NCBI RefSeq assembly: GCF_029945685.1
Contig: NZ_JAQSDA010000027.1
Span: forward strand, 1 to 64,000
DNA from: Polaromonas sp.
Lineage (GTDB): Bacteria; Pseudomonadota; Gammaproteobacteria; Burkholderiales; Burkholderiaceae_C
Reading direction: 5' to 3'
Length of the DNA: 64,000 bases
Part shown: piece after piece, positions 1 through 9,677 of the stretch
Position numbering within the stretch: position 1 is the stretch's first letter
How the letters are laid out: every line of letters begins with the position of its first letter
Translations under genes and position numbers: made by a program
The notes under the pieces: generated by a model
The model's database searches: none
What the model was told of the DNA's origin: nothing
Seen by the model: the letters and a program-made list of their open reading frames with translations, nothing else

Positions 1-52
1 TCTCGACCTCAACCTTGGCAAGGTTGCGCTCTACCAACTGAGCTACTCCCGC
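1..52 (-). tRNA. tRNA-Gly (GCC), 3' part outside window
   Basis: On the minus strand the sequence starts with the acceptor half GCGGGAG at 52-46, followed by a D-arm (GCTCAGTTGGTAGAGC) and an anticodon arm with loop TTGCCAA, giving anticodon GCC for glycine. The window edge cuts the gene in the variable loop, so the T-arm and CCA end are missing. It lies about 70 bp downstream of the lon stop codon, on the same strand. Confidence 0.93.
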
Positions 53-120
53 GTTATCAGCCTCGAATTATAGCGTGATTTTTTGCGCTTTTCGAAGAAA
101 TCTGAAAAATTTCCAAAGAC

Positions 121-2550
121 TCAATGCTTGATGCTGCCCGCCACTTCACCAACCGGCGCGGCAGGTGCTGCTGCCGCCACGGCGGGCTCGTCGTCCGGCA
201 GGGGAACCGGCTGGCGCACCAGTGCGATCTGCAACACCTGGTCAATCCATTTGACAGGCACGATCTCCAGACCGTTCTTGACGTTCTCAGGAATCTCCTG
301 CAGGTCCTTCGCGTTCTCTTCGGGGATGATGACGGTCTTGATGCCGCCGCGCAAAGCCGCGAGCAGTTTTTCCTTCAGGCCGCCAATCGCGGTCACCTCG
401 CCGCGCAGCGTGATCTCGCCGGTCATCGCCACATCGCCGCGCACCGGAATGCCGGTGATCGCCGATACGAAGGCCGTGGTCATCGCCGCACCGGCGCTGG
501 GACCATCCTTGGGCGTAGCGCCGTCGGGAACGTGAATATGGATGTCACGCTTCTCGAACATTTCGTCCTTGATGCCCAACACCCGCGCCCGGCTGCGCAC
601 CACCGTGCGCGCGGCTTCCACGGATTCCTTCATCACGTCGCCGAGCGACCCCGTACGCGTGATCACGCCCTTGCCAGGCATCATCGCCGCCTCGATCGTC
701 AACAGGTCACCGCCGACTTCCGTCCATGCCAGCCCGACCACCTGACCGACCTGATTGAGCTCCCCGGCGCGGCCGTAGTCGAACTTGCGCACACCCAGGA
801 AATCGTTGAGGTTGCCGGCGGTTACCACGACCTTGGGCTCCATCTTCTTGAGCTGGATGCCCTTGACGACCTTGCGGCAGATCTTGGAAAGTTCGCGCTC
901 GAGCGAGCGCACACCGGCCTCACGCGTGTAATAACGCACGATGTCGCGAACCGCCTGCTCCTTGATCTCCAGCTCGTCCTCCTTGACGCCATTGTTCTTG
1001 AGCTGCTTGGGCAACAGGTAACGCATGGCAATGCTGGTCTTTTCGTCTTCGGTGTAGCCCGACAGCCGGATCACTTCCATACGGTCCAGCAGGGCCGGCG
1101 GGATGTTCATTGAGTTCGAGGTGGCCACGAACATCACGTCGCTGAGGTCGAAGTCGACCTCGACGTAATGGTCGCCGAAGGTGTGGTTCTGTTCGGGATC
1201 CAGCACCTCGAGCAACGCGCTGGAAGGGTCGCCGCGGAAATCGGTGCCGAGCTTGTCGATCTCGTCGAGCAGGAACAGCGGGTTGCGGGTGCCGGCCTTG
1301 GTCAGGCTTTGCAGCACTTTACCCGGCAACGCGCCGATGTAGGTGCGACGGTGCCCGCGGATCTCGGCCTCGTCACGCATGCCGCCCAGCGCCATGCGCA
1401 CGTACTTGCGCCCCGTGGCCTTGGCAATCGACTGGCCCAGTGAAGTCTTGCCAACGCCAGGAGGGCCGACCAGACAGAGGATAGGCGCCTTGAGTTTGTC
1501 GACGCGCTGCTGCACCGCGAGGTATTCAACAATGCGGTCCTTGACCTTCTCCAGGCCGTAGTGGTCTTCGTCCAGCACGGCCTCGGCATTGGCCAGGTCG
1601 TGCTTGATCTTGGTCTTTTTGCTCCAGGGCAAAGCAGTCAATACGTCAATGTAGGAGCGCACCACCGTGGCTTCGGCCGACATCGGCGACATCAGCTTGA
1701 GTTTTTTCAGCTCGCTCTCGGCCTTCTTGCGAGCTTCCTGCGGCATTTTGGCGGTCTTGATCTTTTTCTCGATCTCTTCGATGTCCGCGCCCTCTTCACC
1801 TTCGCCAAGTTCCTTCTGGATCGCCTTGACCTGCTCGTTCAGGTAGAAGTCGCGCTGGTTCTTCTCCATCTGGCGCTTGACGCGGCCGCGGATTTTTTTG
1901 TCCACATTGAGGATGTCGACTTCGCGTTCGAGCTGCTCGTAGAGGTTCTCGAGACGGGCCTTGACGTTGTCCAGATCGAGGATGACCTGCTTGGCGTCCA
2001 GCTTGAGCGGCAGGTGCGCAGCAATGGTGTCGGCCAGGCGGCCGGCGTCATCGATGCTGGAAATCGAGGTGAGAATTTCCGGCGGGATTTTCTTGTTCAG
2101 CTTGACGTAATGGTCGAACTGCTGCATCACGGCGCGGCGCAGCGCTTCCGTCTCGCTGGTCTTGTCGCCGGGCGTGAGCACGGCCGCCTCCACCGGCGTC
2201 ACATTGGCACTGAAGTGGGCCTCACCCTCTTCGATTTTGTTGACGACAGCGCGTTGCTGCCCTTCAACCAGCACCTTGACCGTGCCGTCCGGCAGCTTGA
2301 GCATCTGCAAGATCGTGGCCACACAACCGACGCCGAACATGTCCTCGACAGACGGCTCGTCCTTGGCGGCTGCTTTCTGGGCCACAAGCATGATGCGGCG
2401 CTCGGCCTCCATGGCCGATTCCAGGGCCTTGATGCTCTTGGGGCGGCCCACGAACAGCGGGATCACCATGTGGGGGAACACCACCACGTCACGCAGCGGC
2501 AGCAGCGGCAGGTCGATGGGGGTGGAAGGCAATGTGGTTTGTGCGGACAT
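121..2550 (-). CDS. lon: ATP-dependent Lon protease
   Basis: Cytosolic AAA+ serine protease that degrades damaged and regulatory proteins. At 809 aa it has the normal bacterial LonA length. An N-terminal LON substrate-recognition domain (about residues 12-205) and a coiled-coil stretch (about 205-290) precede the AAA+ module with Walker A GPPGVGKT near residue 362 and a Walker B LLDEIDK. The C-terminal protease domain carries DGPSAG with catalytic Ser685 and the paired Lys728 in GGLKEK. The start is supported by AAGGG about 8 nt upstream. A short Ala/Pro-rich tail ends the protein. A sigma-32-like promoter lies about 90 bp upstream, consistent with heat-shock control. It follows clpX on the same strand with a 175-bp gap. 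Confidence 0.98.
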   Translation of the reverse strand: MSAQTTLPSTPIDLPLLPLRDVVVFPHMVIPLFVGRPKSIKALESAMEAERRIMLVAQKAAAKDEPSVEDMFGVGCVATILQMLKLPDGTVKVLVEGQQRAVVNKIEEGEAHFSANVTPVEAAVLTPGDKTSETEALRRAVMQQFDHYVKLNKKIPPEILTSISSIDDAGRLADTIAAHLPLKLDAKQVILDLDNVKARLENLYEQLEREVDILNVDKKIRGRVKRQMEKNQRDFYLNEQVKAIQKELGEGEEGADIEEIEKKIKTAKMPQEARKKAESELKKLKLMSPMSAEATVVRSYIDVLTALPWSKKTKIKHDLANAEAVLDEDHYGLEKVKDRIVEYLAVQQRVDKLKAPILCLVGPPGVGKTSLGQSIAKATGRKYVRMALGGMRDEAEIRGHRRTYIGALPGKVLQSLTKAGTRNPLFLLDEIDKLGTDFRGDPSSALLEVLDPEQNHTFGDHYVEVDFDLSDVMFVATSNSMNIPPALLDRMEVIRLSGYTEDEKTSIAMRYLLPKQLKNNGVKEDELEIKEQAVRDIVRYYTREAGVRSLERELSKICRKVVKGIQLKKMEPKVVVTAGNLNDFLGVRKFDYGRAGELNQVGQVVGLAWTEVGGDLLTIEAAMMPGKGVITRTGSLGDVMKESVEAARTVVRSRARVLGIKDEMFEKRDIHIHVPDGATPKDGPSAGAAMTTAFVSAITGIPVRGDVAMTGEITLRGEVTAIGGLKEKLLAALRGGIKTVIIPEENAKDLQEIPENVKNGLEIVPVKWIDQVLQIALVRQPVPLPDDEPAVAAAAPAAPVGEVAGSIKH

Positions 2551-2637
2551 ATCAACCCTTGAAGGTAGGCCTTTAACGAAAACCGTGGCGCCAGGGCGTC
2601 CGGGGATTTCCAGTATCGGTGAAAACAGTTATCTCGA

Positions 2638-2665
2638 AAGTGGGGAACAGCGGCCACATTTCAAG
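2638..2665 (-). promoter_or_regulatory. sigma-32-like heat-shock promoter for lon
   Basis: Minus-strand -35 CTTGAA (2665-2660), a 14-nt spacer and -10 CCCCACTT (2645-2638). This matches the RpoH consensus CTTGAAA/CCCCATNT with one -10 mismatch. Predicted transcription would start around 2630, leaving an 80-nt leader before the lon ATG. Confidence 0.7.
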
Positions 2666-2725
2666 CCTGCGGCCCATTTATGCCGCTGCAGGCACACCCG
2701 GGGCCTTCCCTGCCGGTGTGCGGTC

Positions 2726-3991
2726 TCAGGCCTGTTTGGCGGCTTCGCGGTACACCAGCAGCGGCGGCTTGTTTTCCTCAATCGTCGACTCGTCAACCAC
2801 CACTTTTTCAACATTGCTCGTATTGGGCAGGTCAAACATGGTGTCAATCAGGGACTGCTCCAGGATGGAGCGCAGGCCGCGTGCGCCGGTCTTGCGGGCC
2901 AGCGCCTTGCGGGCAATCGCCTTGAGCGCCGAGGGGCGAATTTCCAGATCGACCCCTTCCATGGACAGCAGCTTGCTGAACTGCTTGACGACGGCGTTCT
3001 TGGGTTCCGTCAGGATCTGCACCAGCGCGTCCTCGGTCAGTTCGGCCAGGGTCGCAACCACCGGCATGCGGCCCACCAGTTCGGGGATCAGGCCGAACTT
3101 GATCAGGTCTTCTGGCTCCACGTCCTTGAAGGCCTCGGTCAGGCTCCGGGCCTTCTTGCTCTTGACCGAAGCGCCGAACCCGATGCCGGACGACTCGGTG
3201 CGGTTTTCAATGACTTTTTCCAGCCCCGAAAATGCCCCGCCACAGATGAACAGGATGTTGGTGGTATCGACCTGCAGGAAGTCCTGGTTCGGGTGCTTGC
3301 GGCCGCCCTGCGGCGGCACCGAGGCCATGGTGCCCTCGATCAGCTTGAGCAGCGCCTGCTGCACACCCTCACCCGACACGTCGCGCGTGATCGAGGGGTT
3401 GTCGGACTTGCGCGAGATCTTGTCGATTTCGTCAATGTAGACAATGCCCTGCTGCGCGCGCTCGACTTCATAGTTGCAGCTCTGCAGCAGCTTCTGGATG
3501 ATGTTTTCGACGTCTTCACCGACGTAGCCGGCTTCGGTCAGCGTCGTGGCGTCGGCCATCACGAAAGGAACGTTGAGCGTACGCGCCAGGGTCTGGGCCA
3601 GCAGGGTCTTGCCGGAGCCGGTGGGGCCGATCAGCAGGATGTTGCTTTTCGTCAGCTCCACATCGTCTTTTTTGGCTTTTTCCTTGTGGCGCAGGCGTTT
3701 GTAATGGTTGTACACGGCGACGGCCAGCGTGCGCTTGGCAGGCTCCTGGCCGATGACGTAGCCGTCCAGTGTGGCCTTGATTTCCAGCGGCGTCGGCAGG
3801 TCGCCACGCGTTTCGCGCACGTCATCCCCGGCGGGCAACTCATCGCGGATGATTTCATTGCACAGGTCGATGCATTCATCACAGATGAAAACCGATGGCC
3901 CTGCAATCAGCTTCTTGACTTCGTGCTGGCTTTTGCCGCAGAAGGAGCAATACAGGGTTTTTTCGCTGGAAGAGCCTTTTTTATCGGCCAT
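2726..3991 (-). CDS. clpX: ATP-dependent Clp protease ATP-binding subunit ClpX
   Basis: Hexameric AAA+ unfoldase that feeds substrates to ClpP. The 421-aa length is typical. The N-terminal zinc-binding domain has four cysteines in the pattern CSFC...CDEC (about residues 15-45). Walker A is GPTGSGKT, Walker B is IVYIDEIDK, and the RKHPNQDF-type pore and IGF ClpP-docking regions follow ([11 protein letters not shown]). It lies downstream of clpP on the same strand, separated by 177 bp that contain an intrinsic terminator, so it is probably transcribed partly by read-through and partly from its own promoter. Confidence 0.98.
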   Translation of the reverse strand: MADKKGSSSEKTLYCSFCGKSQHEVKKLIAGPSVFICDECIDLCNEIIRDELPAGDDVRETRGDLPTPLEIKATLDGYVIGQEPAKRTLAVAVYNHYKRLRHKEKAKKDDVELTKSNILLIGPTGSGKTLLAQTLARTLNVPFVMADATTLTEAGYVGEDVENIIQKLLQSCNYEVERAQQGIVYIDEIDKISRKSDNPSITRDVSGEGVQQALLKLIEGTMASVPPQGGRKHPNQDFLQVDTTNILFICGGAFSGLEKVIENRTESSGIGFGASVKSKKARSLTEAFKDVEPEDLIKFGLIPELVGRMPVVATLAELTEDALVQILTEPKNAVVKQFSKLLSMEGVDLEIRPSALKAIARKALARKTGARGLRSILEQSLIDTMFDLPNTSNVEKVVVDESTIEENKPPLLVYREAAKQA

Positions 3992-4102
3992 GAATGTAAT
4001 GCCTTTGGGTGCCCGTGGGACGTGTTAGCTAATGATAACCAAATAAACCTGGCCCTACGCACGGCAAAACAGGCCTCAGCCGGCTCTCGGGGAGCGGCCA
4101 GT

Positions 4103-4135
4103 AAAAACGGCGTTCCCTGTTACAGAAACGCCGTT
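4103..4135 (-). terminator. Rho-independent terminator/attenuator between clpP and clpX
   Basis: Minus-strand hairpin with 9-bp arms AACGGCGTT (4135-4127) and AACGCCGTT (4114-4106) and a 12-nt loop, running directly into TTTTTAC. It lies 33 bp after the clpP stop and 110 bp before the clpX start, so it should reduce clpX expression relative to clpP. Confidence 0.75.
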
Positions 4136-4168
4136 GCTATGTTGCAACCAGGGGATGCGGACGCTGCT

Positions 4169-4789
4169 TCAGGGGCGTTTGGCAATTACCTGATCCACCA
4201 CACCATAAGTCTTGGCTTCCTCGGCAAACATGAAGTAGTCGCGCTCGGTGTCACGCTCGATTTTCTCGACGGTCTGCCCGGTGTTGGCGGCCAGGATGCG
4301 GTTGAGCTGCTCACGCGTCTTGAGGATGTCGCGGGCGTGGATCTCGATGTCGGTCGCCTGGCCTTGCGCGCCGCCCGAAGGCTGGTGAATCATCACGCGC
4401 GAGTTGGGCAGCGAGAAGCGCTTGCCTTTGGCACCAGCGGCCAGCAAAAAGGCGCCCATGCTGGCTGCCATGCCCACACACAGGGTGGAAACATCCGCCT
4501 TGATGAACTGCATGGTGTCGTAAATCGCCATGCCGGCAGTCACGGAACCGCCCGGGGAGTTGATGTAGAAGGAGATGTCCTTGTCCGGGTTTTCGCTTTC
4601 CAGGAACAACAACTGCGCCACCACCAGGTTGGCCGTCTGGTCGTTGACCGGGCCCACGAGGAAAATGACGCGCTCCTTCAGCAGTCGCGAATAGATGTCA
4701 TAGGACCGCTCGCCGCGGCCGGACTGCTCAATCACCATCGGCACCATGCCGAGGCCCTGGATGTCCTGTGCACTGCTGTAAATGTTCAT
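4169..4789 (-). CDS. clpP: ATP-dependent Clp protease proteolytic subunit ClpP
   Basis: Tetradecameric serine peptidase partnered by ClpX or ClpA. I chose the ATG at 4789 (protein MNIYSSAQ..., 206 aa) because TTGGAGAAAAC precedes it and the length fits the family. A longer reading to 4852 adds 21 non-conserved residues and would overlap the promoter. The catalytic Ser110 sits in GMAASMGAF and His135 in MIHQPSGG. The oxyanion-hole region SPGGSVTAG is intact. It lies between tig and clpX, the standard proteobacterial order. Confidence 0.97.
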   Translation of the reverse strand: MNIYSSAQDIQGLGMVPMVIEQSGRGERSYDIYSRLLKERVIFLVGPVNDQTANLVVAQLLFLESENPDKDISFYINSPGGSVTAGMAIYDTMQFIKADVSTLCVGMAASMGAFLLAAGAKGKRFSLPNSRVMIHQPSGGAQGQATDIEIHARDILKTREQLNRILAANTGQTVEKIERDTERDYFMFAEEAKTYGVVDQVIAKRP

Positions 4790-4825
4790 GTTTTCTCCAA
4801 TTGTTGGGACTACTTTACCCAAAAT

Positions 4826-4853
4826 AAATGGGGCTTGAAGCCTCAGCCGCAAG
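4826..4853 (-). promoter_or_regulatory. sigma-32-like promoter for clpP
   Basis: Minus-strand -35 CTTGCG (4853-4848), a 14-nt spacer and -10 CCCCATTT (4833-4826). The spacing is identical to that of the lon promoter, and the -10 is a full match to CCCCATNT. The start would fall about 25-30 nt before the clpP ATG. Confidence 0.65.
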
Positions 4854-4904
4854 CCCCTGCATCAGAAATCAGCTTTGCGCCGGGCCCATGGCCCGCCACC
4901 GGCT

Positions 4905-6215
4905 TCAGTTCTGCGCCATCAACTCATCAAAAGGCACCGATTTCTCGACGATTTTGGCTTTGCCCAGCACAAAATTCGTGACATTGTTTTCAATCACGAC
5001 GGACTCGACCTCGGCCATGCGTTTTTCGTCGCTGAAGTACCAGCGCACCACGTCTTCCGGTTTTTCGTAGCTGGAAGCCAGTTCTTCGACGTGGGCCTTG
5101 ACCTGTTCGGTCTTGGGAAACAGGTCGTTGGTACGGGTCAGTTCGGCCACCACCAGACCCAGGCGCACACGCTTTTCGGCTTGCGGGCGGAAGATGTCGT
5201 CGGGAATCGGCGCCTTGTCGGCGTCCTTGATGCCGCGCTGCTTGAGGTCGGCGCGGGCGCCTTCAACCATGCGGTCCAGTTCCGACTGGACAATCGCCTG
5301 CGGCACGTCGAGTTCGGCGTGGGCCAGCAGCGCGTCCATGACGGCGTTTTTGTTGCGGGCCAGCAGGCGGAACTTGACCTCGCGCTCGAGGTTCTTGCGG
5401 ATGTCGGCGCGCAGGCCTTCGACGGTGGCTTCGGCGATGCCCAGGGACTTGGCCAGGGCTTCGTTGACTTCAGGCAGGTGGGCGGCTTCGATCTTCTTGA
5501 CCGTGACCATGAAGTCGGCCTGTTTGCCGGCGACATCCTTGCCATGGTAGTCGGCGGGGAAATTGAGCGGGAAGGTCTTGCTCTCGCCGCTTTTCATGCC
5601 GCGCACCGCGTCTTCGAATTCCTTGAGCATCTGGCCTTCGCCGACCAGGAACTGGAACGCTTCCGCCTTGCCGCCGGCAAACGGCTCGCCGTCGATCTTG
5701 CCTTCGAAGTCGATGGTGACGCGGTCGCCGTCCTGCGCAGGCGCGTCGATGGCGCGCTGGGCAAAGGTGCGGCGCTGCTTGCGCAGGATGTCCACCGTCT
5801 TGTCGATGGCTTCGTCCGTCACTTCGGCGGTGATTTTCTCCACTTCGGCGCTGGCCAGGTCGCCGATCTTGACTTCCGGGTAGACCTCGAAAATGGCGTC
5901 AAACGTCAGCTCGCCCTCGGGCGCGCCTTCCTTTTCGCTGATGCGCGGCTGGCCGGCCACGCGCAGCTTGGCTTCATTGGCGGCCACGGAAAAAGCCTCG
6001 CCGACCTTGTCGTTCATGACTTCGTAATGTACCGAGTAGCCATAACGCTGGGCGACCACGTTCATGGGCACCTTGCCGGGACGGAAACCGTCCATCTTGA
6101 CTGTGCGGGCCAGGCGTTTCAGGCGCGAGTCCACTTCGGACTGGATGGTGCCTACGGGCAGCGTCAAAGTGATCTTGCGCTCCAGCTTTTCGAGGGTTTC
6201 AACAGTCACGGCCAT
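4905..6215 (-). CDS. tig: Trigger factor, ribosome-associated chaperone and peptidyl-prolyl isomerase
   Basis: The 436-aa protein has the usual three parts. The N-terminal ribosome-binding domain contains the signature GFRPGKVPM (about residues 44-52). A central FKBP-type PPIase domain follows (about 160-245; DRVTIDFEGKIDGEPFAGG). The C-terminal chaperone arms are helical. AGGAG lies 6 nt upstream of the ATG. It is the first gene of the tig-clpP-clpX-lon cluster and lies just downstream of tRNA-Leu. Confidence 0.97.
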   Translation of the reverse strand: MAVTVETLEKLERKITLTLPVGTIQSEVDSRLKRLARTVKMDGFRPGKVPMNVVAQRYGYSVHYEVMNDKVGEAFSVAANEAKLRVAGQPRISEKEGAPEGELTFDAIFEVYPEVKIGDLASAEVEKITAEVTDEAIDKTVDILRKQRRTFAQRAIDAPAQDGDRVTIDFEGKIDGEPFAGGKAEAFQFLVGEGQMLKEFEDAVRGMKSGESKTFPLNFPADYHGKDVAGKQADFMVTVKKIEAAHLPEVNEALAKSLGIAEATVEGLRADIRKNLEREVKFRLLARNKNAVMDALLAHAELDVPQAIVQSELDRMVEGARADLKQRGIKDADKAPIPDDIFRPQAEKRVRLGLVVAELTRTNDLFPKTEQVKAHVEELASSYEKPEDVVRWYFSDEKRMAEVESVVIENNVTNFVLGKAKIVEKSVPFDELMAQN

Positions 6216-6304
6216 GATCTACTCCTAAATATCCGAAAAATGTGTAAAAGACAGCGGGGCGCACCGGTCAACCGGTGCGGCCCTCGTCCTGAAAGTCTCA
6301 ATCG

Positions 6305-6391
6305 TGGTGCGCGGGGCGGGACTCGAACCCGCACATCCTTGCGGACGTCAGGACCTAAACCTGGTGCGTCTACCAATTTCGCCACCCGCGC
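6305..6391 (-). tRNA. tRNA-Leu (TAG)
   Basis: Minus-strand 87-nt class II tRNA. Acceptor GCGCGGG pairs fully with CCCGCGC, the anticodon loop is TTTAGGT (anticodon TAG), there is a long variable arm, the T-arm contains GGTTCGAGTCC, and CCA is encoded at 6307-6305. The outermost anticodon-stem pair reads C-A. Confidence 0.95.
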
Positions 6392-6514
6392 GCCTGAAAT
6401 AAAAACGGGAATCCTCAGCTTTTCGGCTTGTGGACCCCCGCCTGAAATCGGTCAACTTTCTATTTTAGCCTGTATCGGCTGCCGCATCAGCGGTCAGCCA
6501 TCCCACAGGTGGGG

Positions 6515-9500
6515 TCAAGCCGGGACCGATGACTCCCGCTTCACACGGAACCATGCTGCGTACATCGCCGGCAAGGCCAGCAGCGTCAGCACCGTGGCAA
6601 CAATCAGGCCGCCCATGATGGCAACCGCCATCGGCCCCCAAAAGACGCTGCGCGACAGCGGGATCATGGCCAGCACGGCAGCGGCGGCCGTCAGCACGAT
6701 GGGGCGCAAACGCCGCACCGCCGACTCCACGATCGCATCCCAGGCGGGAACGCCGGCCGCCCGGTCCTGCTCGATCTGATCGATCAGGATCACCGAGTTG
6801 CGCTGGATCATGCCCATCAGCGCGATCACGCCCAGCAAAGCCACGAAGCCGAAAGGCCGGCCCAGCAGCAGCAGGGCCCCAGCCACGCCGGCAATGCCCA
6901 GCGGTCCGGTCAGGAAGACCAGCATCGCGCGGCTGAAGCTGTGCAGCTGCAGCATCAGCAAGGTGAAAGTCAGAAAAAGCATGACGGGAATGCCGGCTGC
7001 GATCGAGCTGGAGCCCTTGCTGCTCTCCTCGACAGCGCCGGCAACCTCGATGCGGTAGCCGCCCATGCCCGCTTGCCGCCACTTCGCCTCCAGCGCCTTC
7101 AGCCCGGGCAGGAGCTGGTTGGTCACCGTGGCGCCCTGCAAGCCTTCGACGATGTCGCTTTGCACCGTGATCGCATAGTCGCGGTTCTCGCGCCACATCA
7201 CGCCGGGCTCCCAGGTGAACACCGGTTTGGCGATCTGCGTGAGCGGAATCGATTTGCCTGACGCGGTCGGCAGGTAGGCATTGGCGATGTCGGTGATGGC
7301 ATTGCGTTCGTCCAGCGGCTGGCGAAGCACGATGTCGATCAGCTTGTCGCCCTCGCGGAACTGGCCCACGGTGCTGCCGGCCAGGATGGTTTTGGACGCC
7401 TGGGCGATCGACTGGCTGGTCACACCCAGGGCGCGTGCCTTGGACTGGTCCACCTCCAGGCGCAGGACCTTGACCGACTCGTTCCAGTTGTCGTTGGTGC
7501 CGCGCGTATTGGGGCTCTCGCGCAGCACCGCCTTGACCTCGTCGGCACGTTCGCGCAGCACCAGCGGATCCGCGCCAACCACGCGGAACTGCACCGGATA
7601 GGGCACGGGCGGGCCATTGGGAAGCAGCTTGATGCGGCCGCGCACCTCGGGGAATTCCTGGGCCAGCAAGGCCGGCAGCTTGATGCGCAGGGACTCGCGC
7701 ACCTTCAGGTCCTGCGGCAGCACGATGAATTGCGACACATTGGTCTGCGGGAAAACCTGGTCCAGCGGCAGGTAAAAACGCGGCACGCCCGAGCCGACCC
7801 AGGTACTGACCGAACGCACGCCGGCTTCCTGGAGCAGGCGCGCTTCCACGCGTTTGGTTGTCAGTTCATTGGCGGCAAACGAGGTGCCCTCGGGAAACCA
7901 GATGTCCACCATGATCTCGGGACGGCTGGAGTCCGGGAAGAACTGCTGCTGCACCTTGCCCATGCCGACAATGCCCAGTGCGAAAAACAGCACCGTCGCG
8001 CCAATCGTGATCCAGCGGTACTCGACACACCAGTTCACGGCCCGCCGGAAGCCGCGGTAAAACGGTGTGTCGAAATGCTCCTGGTGGCCTGCCTCGGCAC
8101 CGGCCGGCACAGGCTTGGCCTTGAGCAGCAAGGTTCCCAGATAAGGCACGAAATACACCGACACGATCCAGCTCAGCACCAGCGCGATCACCGTGACCGC
8201 GAAAATCGCATAGGTGTATTCGCCCACGGTGGATTTCGCCATGCCGATCGGCAAAAAGCCTACCGCCGTGATCAGCGTGCCGGTCAGCATCGGCATGGCG
8301 GTGATCTCGTACGCAAAGGTCGCGGCGCGCACCTTGTCGTAGCCCTCTTCCATCTTGCGCACCATCATTTCCACCGCAATGATGGCGTCGTCCACCAGCA
8401 GGCCCAACGCGATGATCAGCGAACCGAGCGAGATCTTGTGCAGCCCGATGCCGAAGTAGTTCATGGCCAGAAAGGTCACGGCCAGCACCAGCGGAATCGT
8501 GATGCCCACCACCAGGCCGGGCCGCATGTCGATGTAATACCGCTTCCACAGCGGGTGCTGCCCGGGCCGGCGGTGAAAACCCAGCGCGATGAAACTCACG
8601 GCCAGCACAATCACCACCGCCTCGATCAGCACCTTCACAAACTCATTGACCGAGGTCGCCACCGCCGTCGGCTGGTCCTGGATCTGCACCAGCTCGATGC
8701 CGGCGGGCAGACCGCCTGCAAGGCCGGCGGTGGTCGCCTTCAGCGCCTTGCCCAGCGCAATGATGTCGCCGCCCTTGCCCATGGAGACACCGAGCGCGAT
8801 GACTTCCCTGCCCTGGTGCCGCACCTTCACGGCAGGCGGGTCGACGTAGCCGCGCTTGACCTCGGCAATGTCGCCCAGGCGCAGCTGGCTGCCCGACGTG
8901 CCGCGTATCGGCATGGCGCGCAGCTGTTCGACCGCCTCGAACTGCCCGGCCACCCGCACCTGCACCACATCCAGCGGTGTCTGCACCGCGCCGGCCGATT
9001 CCACCGCGTTTTGCTGGCCCAGCTGGCTTAGCACCTGGCTGAAGTCCAGCCCGAGCTGGGCCAGGCGCTTTTGCGAGATCTCGATGTAGAGCTTTTCGTC
9101 CTGCACGCCGAACTGCTCGACCTTGGCCACATCGGGCACCCGCAGCAGTTTCTGGCGCACCTCGTCGGCAAAGGTCTTGAGCTCGGCATAACTGAAGCCA
9201 TCGGCCTGCAGCGCATAGATCACCCCATACACATCGCCGAAGTCGTCATTGAAAAACGGCCCCTGCACGCCGCCGGGCAGGGTGTAACGCATGTCGCCGA
9301 TTTTCTTGCGTACCGCGTACCAGACGCCGGCCACATCGGCGGCTTTCGACGAGTCCTTGATCTGGAAAATGATCTGCGACTCGCCAGGCTTGGAGTAGCT
9401 GCGGATCTTGTCGGCAAACGGCACTTCCTGCAGCGTGCGCTCGATCTTGTCCGTCACCTGCTCGGCCACCTGCTGCGCGGTGGCGCCCGGCCAGTAGGTG

Positions 9501-9670
9501 CGCACGACCATGGCGCGGAAGGTGAACGGCGGGTCTTCGTCCTGGCCGAGCTGGAAGTAGGCGGCAAAGCCGAGCAGCATCAGCACCACCATGAGGTAAC
9601 GCGTCAGCGCCGGATGGTCCAGCGCCCATTTGGACAGGTTGAAGCTGTCTTTTGGTTGTTCCTGGTTCAT
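6515..9670 (-). CDS. RND efflux permease (AcrB/MexB-type HAE family)
   Basis: Inner-membrane proton/drug antiporter of 1051 aa. Features are the first TM segment (about residues 20-40), a large periplasmic porter loop starting QDEDPPFTFRAMVV, the TM4 proton-relay motif GLLVDDAIIAVE with adjacent aspartates, a cytoplasmic break at about 480-540, a second periplasmic loop, and a C-terminal TM bundle (GVIALMGMIQRNSVILIDQ). It is most like the MexK/TriC-type branch judged by the N-terminal DEDPP motif; substrates cannot be read from sequence. Its ATG follows the adaptor stop by only 7 nt, so the two are co-transcribed. No outer-membrane channel gene is adjacent. Confidence 0.93.
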   Translation of the reverse strand: MNQEQPKDSFNLSKWALDHPALTRYLMVVLMLLGFAAYFQLGQDEDPPFTFRAMVVRTYWPGATAQQVAEQVTDKIERTLQEVPFADKIRSYSKPGESQIIFQIKDSSKAADVAGVWYAVRKKIGDMRYTLPGGVQGPFFNDDFGDVYGVIYALQADGFSYAELKTFADEVRQKLLRVPDVAKVEQFGVQDEKLYIEISQKRLAQLGLDFSQVLSQLGQQNAVESAGAVQTPLDVVQVRVAGQFEAVEQLRAMPIRGTSGSQLRLGDIAEVKRGYVDPPAVKVRHQGREVIALGVSMGKGGDIIALGKALKATTAGLAGGLPAGIELVQIQDQPTAVATSVNEFVKVLIEAVVIVLAVSFIALGFHRRPGQHPLWKRYYIDMRPGLVVGITIPLVLAVTFLAMNYFGIGLHKISLGSLIIALGLLVDDAIIAVEMMVRKMEEGYDKVRAATFAYEITAMPMLTGTLITAVGFLPIGMAKSTVGEYTYAIFAVTVIALVLSWIVSVYFVPYLGTLLLKAKPVPAGAEAGHQEHFDTPFYRGFRRAVNWCVEYRWITIGATVLFFALGIVGMGKVQQQFFPDSSRPEIMVDIWFPEGTSFAANELTTKRVEARLLQEAGVRSVSTWVGSGVPRFYLPLDQVFPQTNVSQFIVLPQDLKVRESLRIKLPALLAQEFPEVRGRIKLLPNGPPVPYPVQFRVVGADPLVLRERADEVKAVLRESPNTRGTNDNWNESVKVLRLEVDQSKARALGVTSQSIAQASKTILAGSTVGQFREGDKLIDIVLRQPLDERNAITDIANAYLPTASGKSIPLTQIAKPVFTWEPGVMWRENRDYAITVQSDIVEGLQGATVTNQLLPGLKALEAKWRQAGMGGYRIEVAGAVEESSKGSSSIAAGIPVMLFLTFTLLMLQLHSFSRAMLVFLTGPLGIAGVAGALLLLGRPFGFVALLGVIALMGMIQRNSVILIDQIEQDRAAGVPAWDAIVESAVRRLRPIVLTAAAAVLAMIPLSRSVFWGPMAVAIMGGLIVATVLTLLALPAMYAAWFRVKRESSVPA

Positions 9671-9677
9671 GCCGGCC

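Noticed and set aside
2162-4981. 939-codon plus-strand open frame across lon, clpX and clpP
   Set aside because: It is antisense to three well-identified genes and reflects high third-position GC; no family motifs or ribosome site.
4875-6779. 634-codon plus-strand frame over tig and tRNA-Leu
   Set aside because: Antisense shadow of trigger factor; it even reads through a tRNA gene.
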